A program made the position numbers and the translations under genes. From Aurelia coerulea (taxonomy: Eukaryota > Cnidaria > Scyphozoa > Semaeostomeae > Ulmaridae), in NCBI GenBank assembly GCA_039566865.1, contig CM076944.1, positions 8,702,501 through 8,766,500 on the forward strand: a DNA stretch of 64,000 bases, read 5' to 3'. The notes below the pieces were generated by a model that saw only the letters and a list, made by a program, of their open reading frames with translations, was not told the origin of the DNA and searched no databases. Positions 40,601 to 43,600 of this stretch are shown one piece after another; the first letter of the stretch is position 1, and every line of letters starts with the position of its first letter.

Positions 40601-43600
40601 TGGGTATGTAAGGTCGGAAAAATTATTTTTTTGGGTCTATTTTCATGCTAGAAATTACTTTTTTGGATTGATGCGTTGTACCCCAGCCTGAGCACTCCTA
40701 TCCTAAATATACCTGAGTACCCCCCTGGGGTTTTCCACTTCGCGCACAGTGAATTTTTGTGAGTAAAGCTGGTGCAGAATCAAACCTCGTGAAACAAATA
40801 AGAGTGCCCAGTCCCATCCTAAAAAAATTCATTTCGTGCAAAATATAGACTCACTACGGTTATCGTAGCAACAACAACAACAACAACAACAACAACAGCA
40901 ACAGCAACAACAACAACAACCCTTTTCCTGCCAACACTCCGATTTCAACCCTTGTTTACACTTTTAGTTTAACTAAATTACGTGCTCAAAATTTGAGCGT
41001 CCACCAATCAAAAGAGAGCGACAATTTGAAGATCTTAATCAATCCACAAAAATCCCGCCTTGTTTAAACGGGTTTCAGGAATTCTCATGATGTAGAATTA
41101 TCACAAGCATATTATGTTGAAACTTGATGTAATATCCTCGTCAAAAAGTCACGTAACTGCTTACCATTATGTATGTCTCAAGCGATCCCTTGGCTCAAAA
41201 CTATTCAAACGGTAGCTAATCCATCAAAGTTTCAAGTTATGCTGCTGGCAGAATACTCGGTTAGAAGGTGAAGTGAAGGTGAAGTGAAGGTGAAGGTGAA
41301 GTTGCGGTTTTTAGCGCCAAGCGCTGGGATCGCAGAAGTACAATAGGCCTAATCGAGTTTGTGACCCCTTGTCATGACGCTCAAGTAGTGGGGCTCTACC
41401 GGGTATCGAGCCCTGTCCGCCTGACTGTTCTGGCGGCAAAGTCAGTGGATTACACCACTGCGCCACAACACCTCAGAAGACGAATGATAGTATATTGTTC
41501 TCGAAATTAGAAATTTATCCATTAATGTTGTCAATAGTGTTAAGTTATTGGGGATTACCATAGACTCGAGACTAAAATTCGACCAACATGTGGCGAAATT
41601 ATGTCAAAAAGCAAACAACAAGATCAATGCCTTCTCTAGAGTCTCAAACTATTTATATGAGAAACAATCTCTTTTACTGTACAATTCATTCACAATGTCT
41701 CAGTTGAACTATTGTCCGTCGATATGGATGTTTTGCGGAAAGTTTACTAATAATAATCTGAATTGCACCCATAAGAGAGCACTTCGAATTCTCACCAAAG
41801 TTTTTACATCCTCTTTTGATGAGTTGTTACAGGGAGGAAAGGAGTGCACTATTCATCAAAAGGACTTGAAAACTTTAATGCTTCAGGTTTATAGCAGTTT
41901 AACACGACAAAATCCCCTTTTGTAGGATATGTTCCATCAAAAGGACAACAATTACAATATAAGATCAAAGAATCTGTTGATGTTGCCTCAAACTAAAACG
42001 ACTACTTTTAGCAAGGATAGCTAATCTTTTGTGGTAGCATATCATGGAATTCCCTGCCCAATTATACAAAAATTGCCACCTCCGTGTTGTCCTTATTCAA
42101 GTCATGAATAACTAAATGGAATGGAGAGTTGCCGTTGCAAAATATGTAAATAGGGTACTTTATGTTATTATTCATGGACTGAAATTTCTTATGTTCTTGT
42201 AAATAGTTGGTCTTTGTTAGTTTTTGTGTTGGAGCTATATTTTACAACCAACTTTAAAGAATGTTACAAAGTCACTCGGATAATTCTTCTTCGTATGTTG
42301 GTGGTACGGGGATGTACCATTTTAGAGGTACTCAGTAAAGATTTTGCTGAATAATGGGTATCATCTTTAGATATTTGGAATCATGGGTATCATTTTCGGA
42401 TATTTTGCAGATTTACGAGTCTCCTGCTATGGACAAAAACTTACAAATATAAAGGAATTACTAGGAATCGTTAAATTTGCGGATTTACGACCCTCACATT
42501 CTTCACTATTTGGGGAATTATGGTTACCAACTTTTCAGGCAAAATGGCACGTCACCGCCATTTGATAGGACAAGTTATCCCCCCTCCTCCCCAGCAAAGT
42601 CATTGTACTCGACGGTAGCTTGAGGGTGATCTCCATTAGTTGAATCTGTTCATCAACATGGTACACGGCAAGTCACCAAAAATTGTATTTTTGTTTGTCA
42701 GAAAAATACCCTGCAATATGGTCTCAGGTCAGTGAGTTACCATGGAGCAAAGTGCTGGGACAACATTTCTGTAGAGATAAGTTCACCATCTGCTTATAGC
42801 TTTCGTAGAAAACTCAAAGCTTTTTCTTGGAAAACAATTACCAACCATAGAAATTTCATATTTTATAATCATTGTTGTGTTTAGCTCATCTGGTAAATCA
42901 ATTCTGATTTTGTTCCATTTGTATTAGGTATATGTTTAGTTTTCGTTTATAGAATTGTAGGTAGTGGAATTTTAAAATATGAAACTGAACCTGAAACTGA
43001 TACCATCCCAAGAGGAATGATCATTTCTAGGCACGTCAGGACGTTCTGCGGCAACCCATTGGGTCCTGTTGGTTTGGGTGGGCAGCCACATTTATAGGAT
43101 GATCCGCCAAAGGCAATGAAGTCATAAAGGACCTGCTATATTGTTGCGAAACTCTTCGTGGCAAAAATAATATTGTTAATCAAGTTAAGAAAAAGTGCTT
43201 GAAACTATCTTACTGAAGTCAACAATCTCTCGTTTCTAAACTATTAAAAGTACCAAGCTACAATAGAATATTTCAGTGTGATGCCACATGGGTCTTGCTG
43301 ATTAACAAGTAGATGTAGATTTCTTAGACAATGTGGACTGCATGTAAGGAAGTCAATTCATACGCCATAACAACTGTTTAAAATCATATAGCTTAGCTCT
43401 GATGTAGGCCTAATTGAAAATTGCTTTAGTCAATTCATACGCCATAAGAACTGTTTGAAAATCATATAGCTTAGCTCTGATGTAGGCCTAATTGAAAATT
43501 GCTTTTGTCAATTCATACGCCATAAGAACAGTTAAAAATCATATAGCATAGCTCTGATGTAGGCCTAATTGAAAATTGCTTTAGTCAATTCATACGCCAT

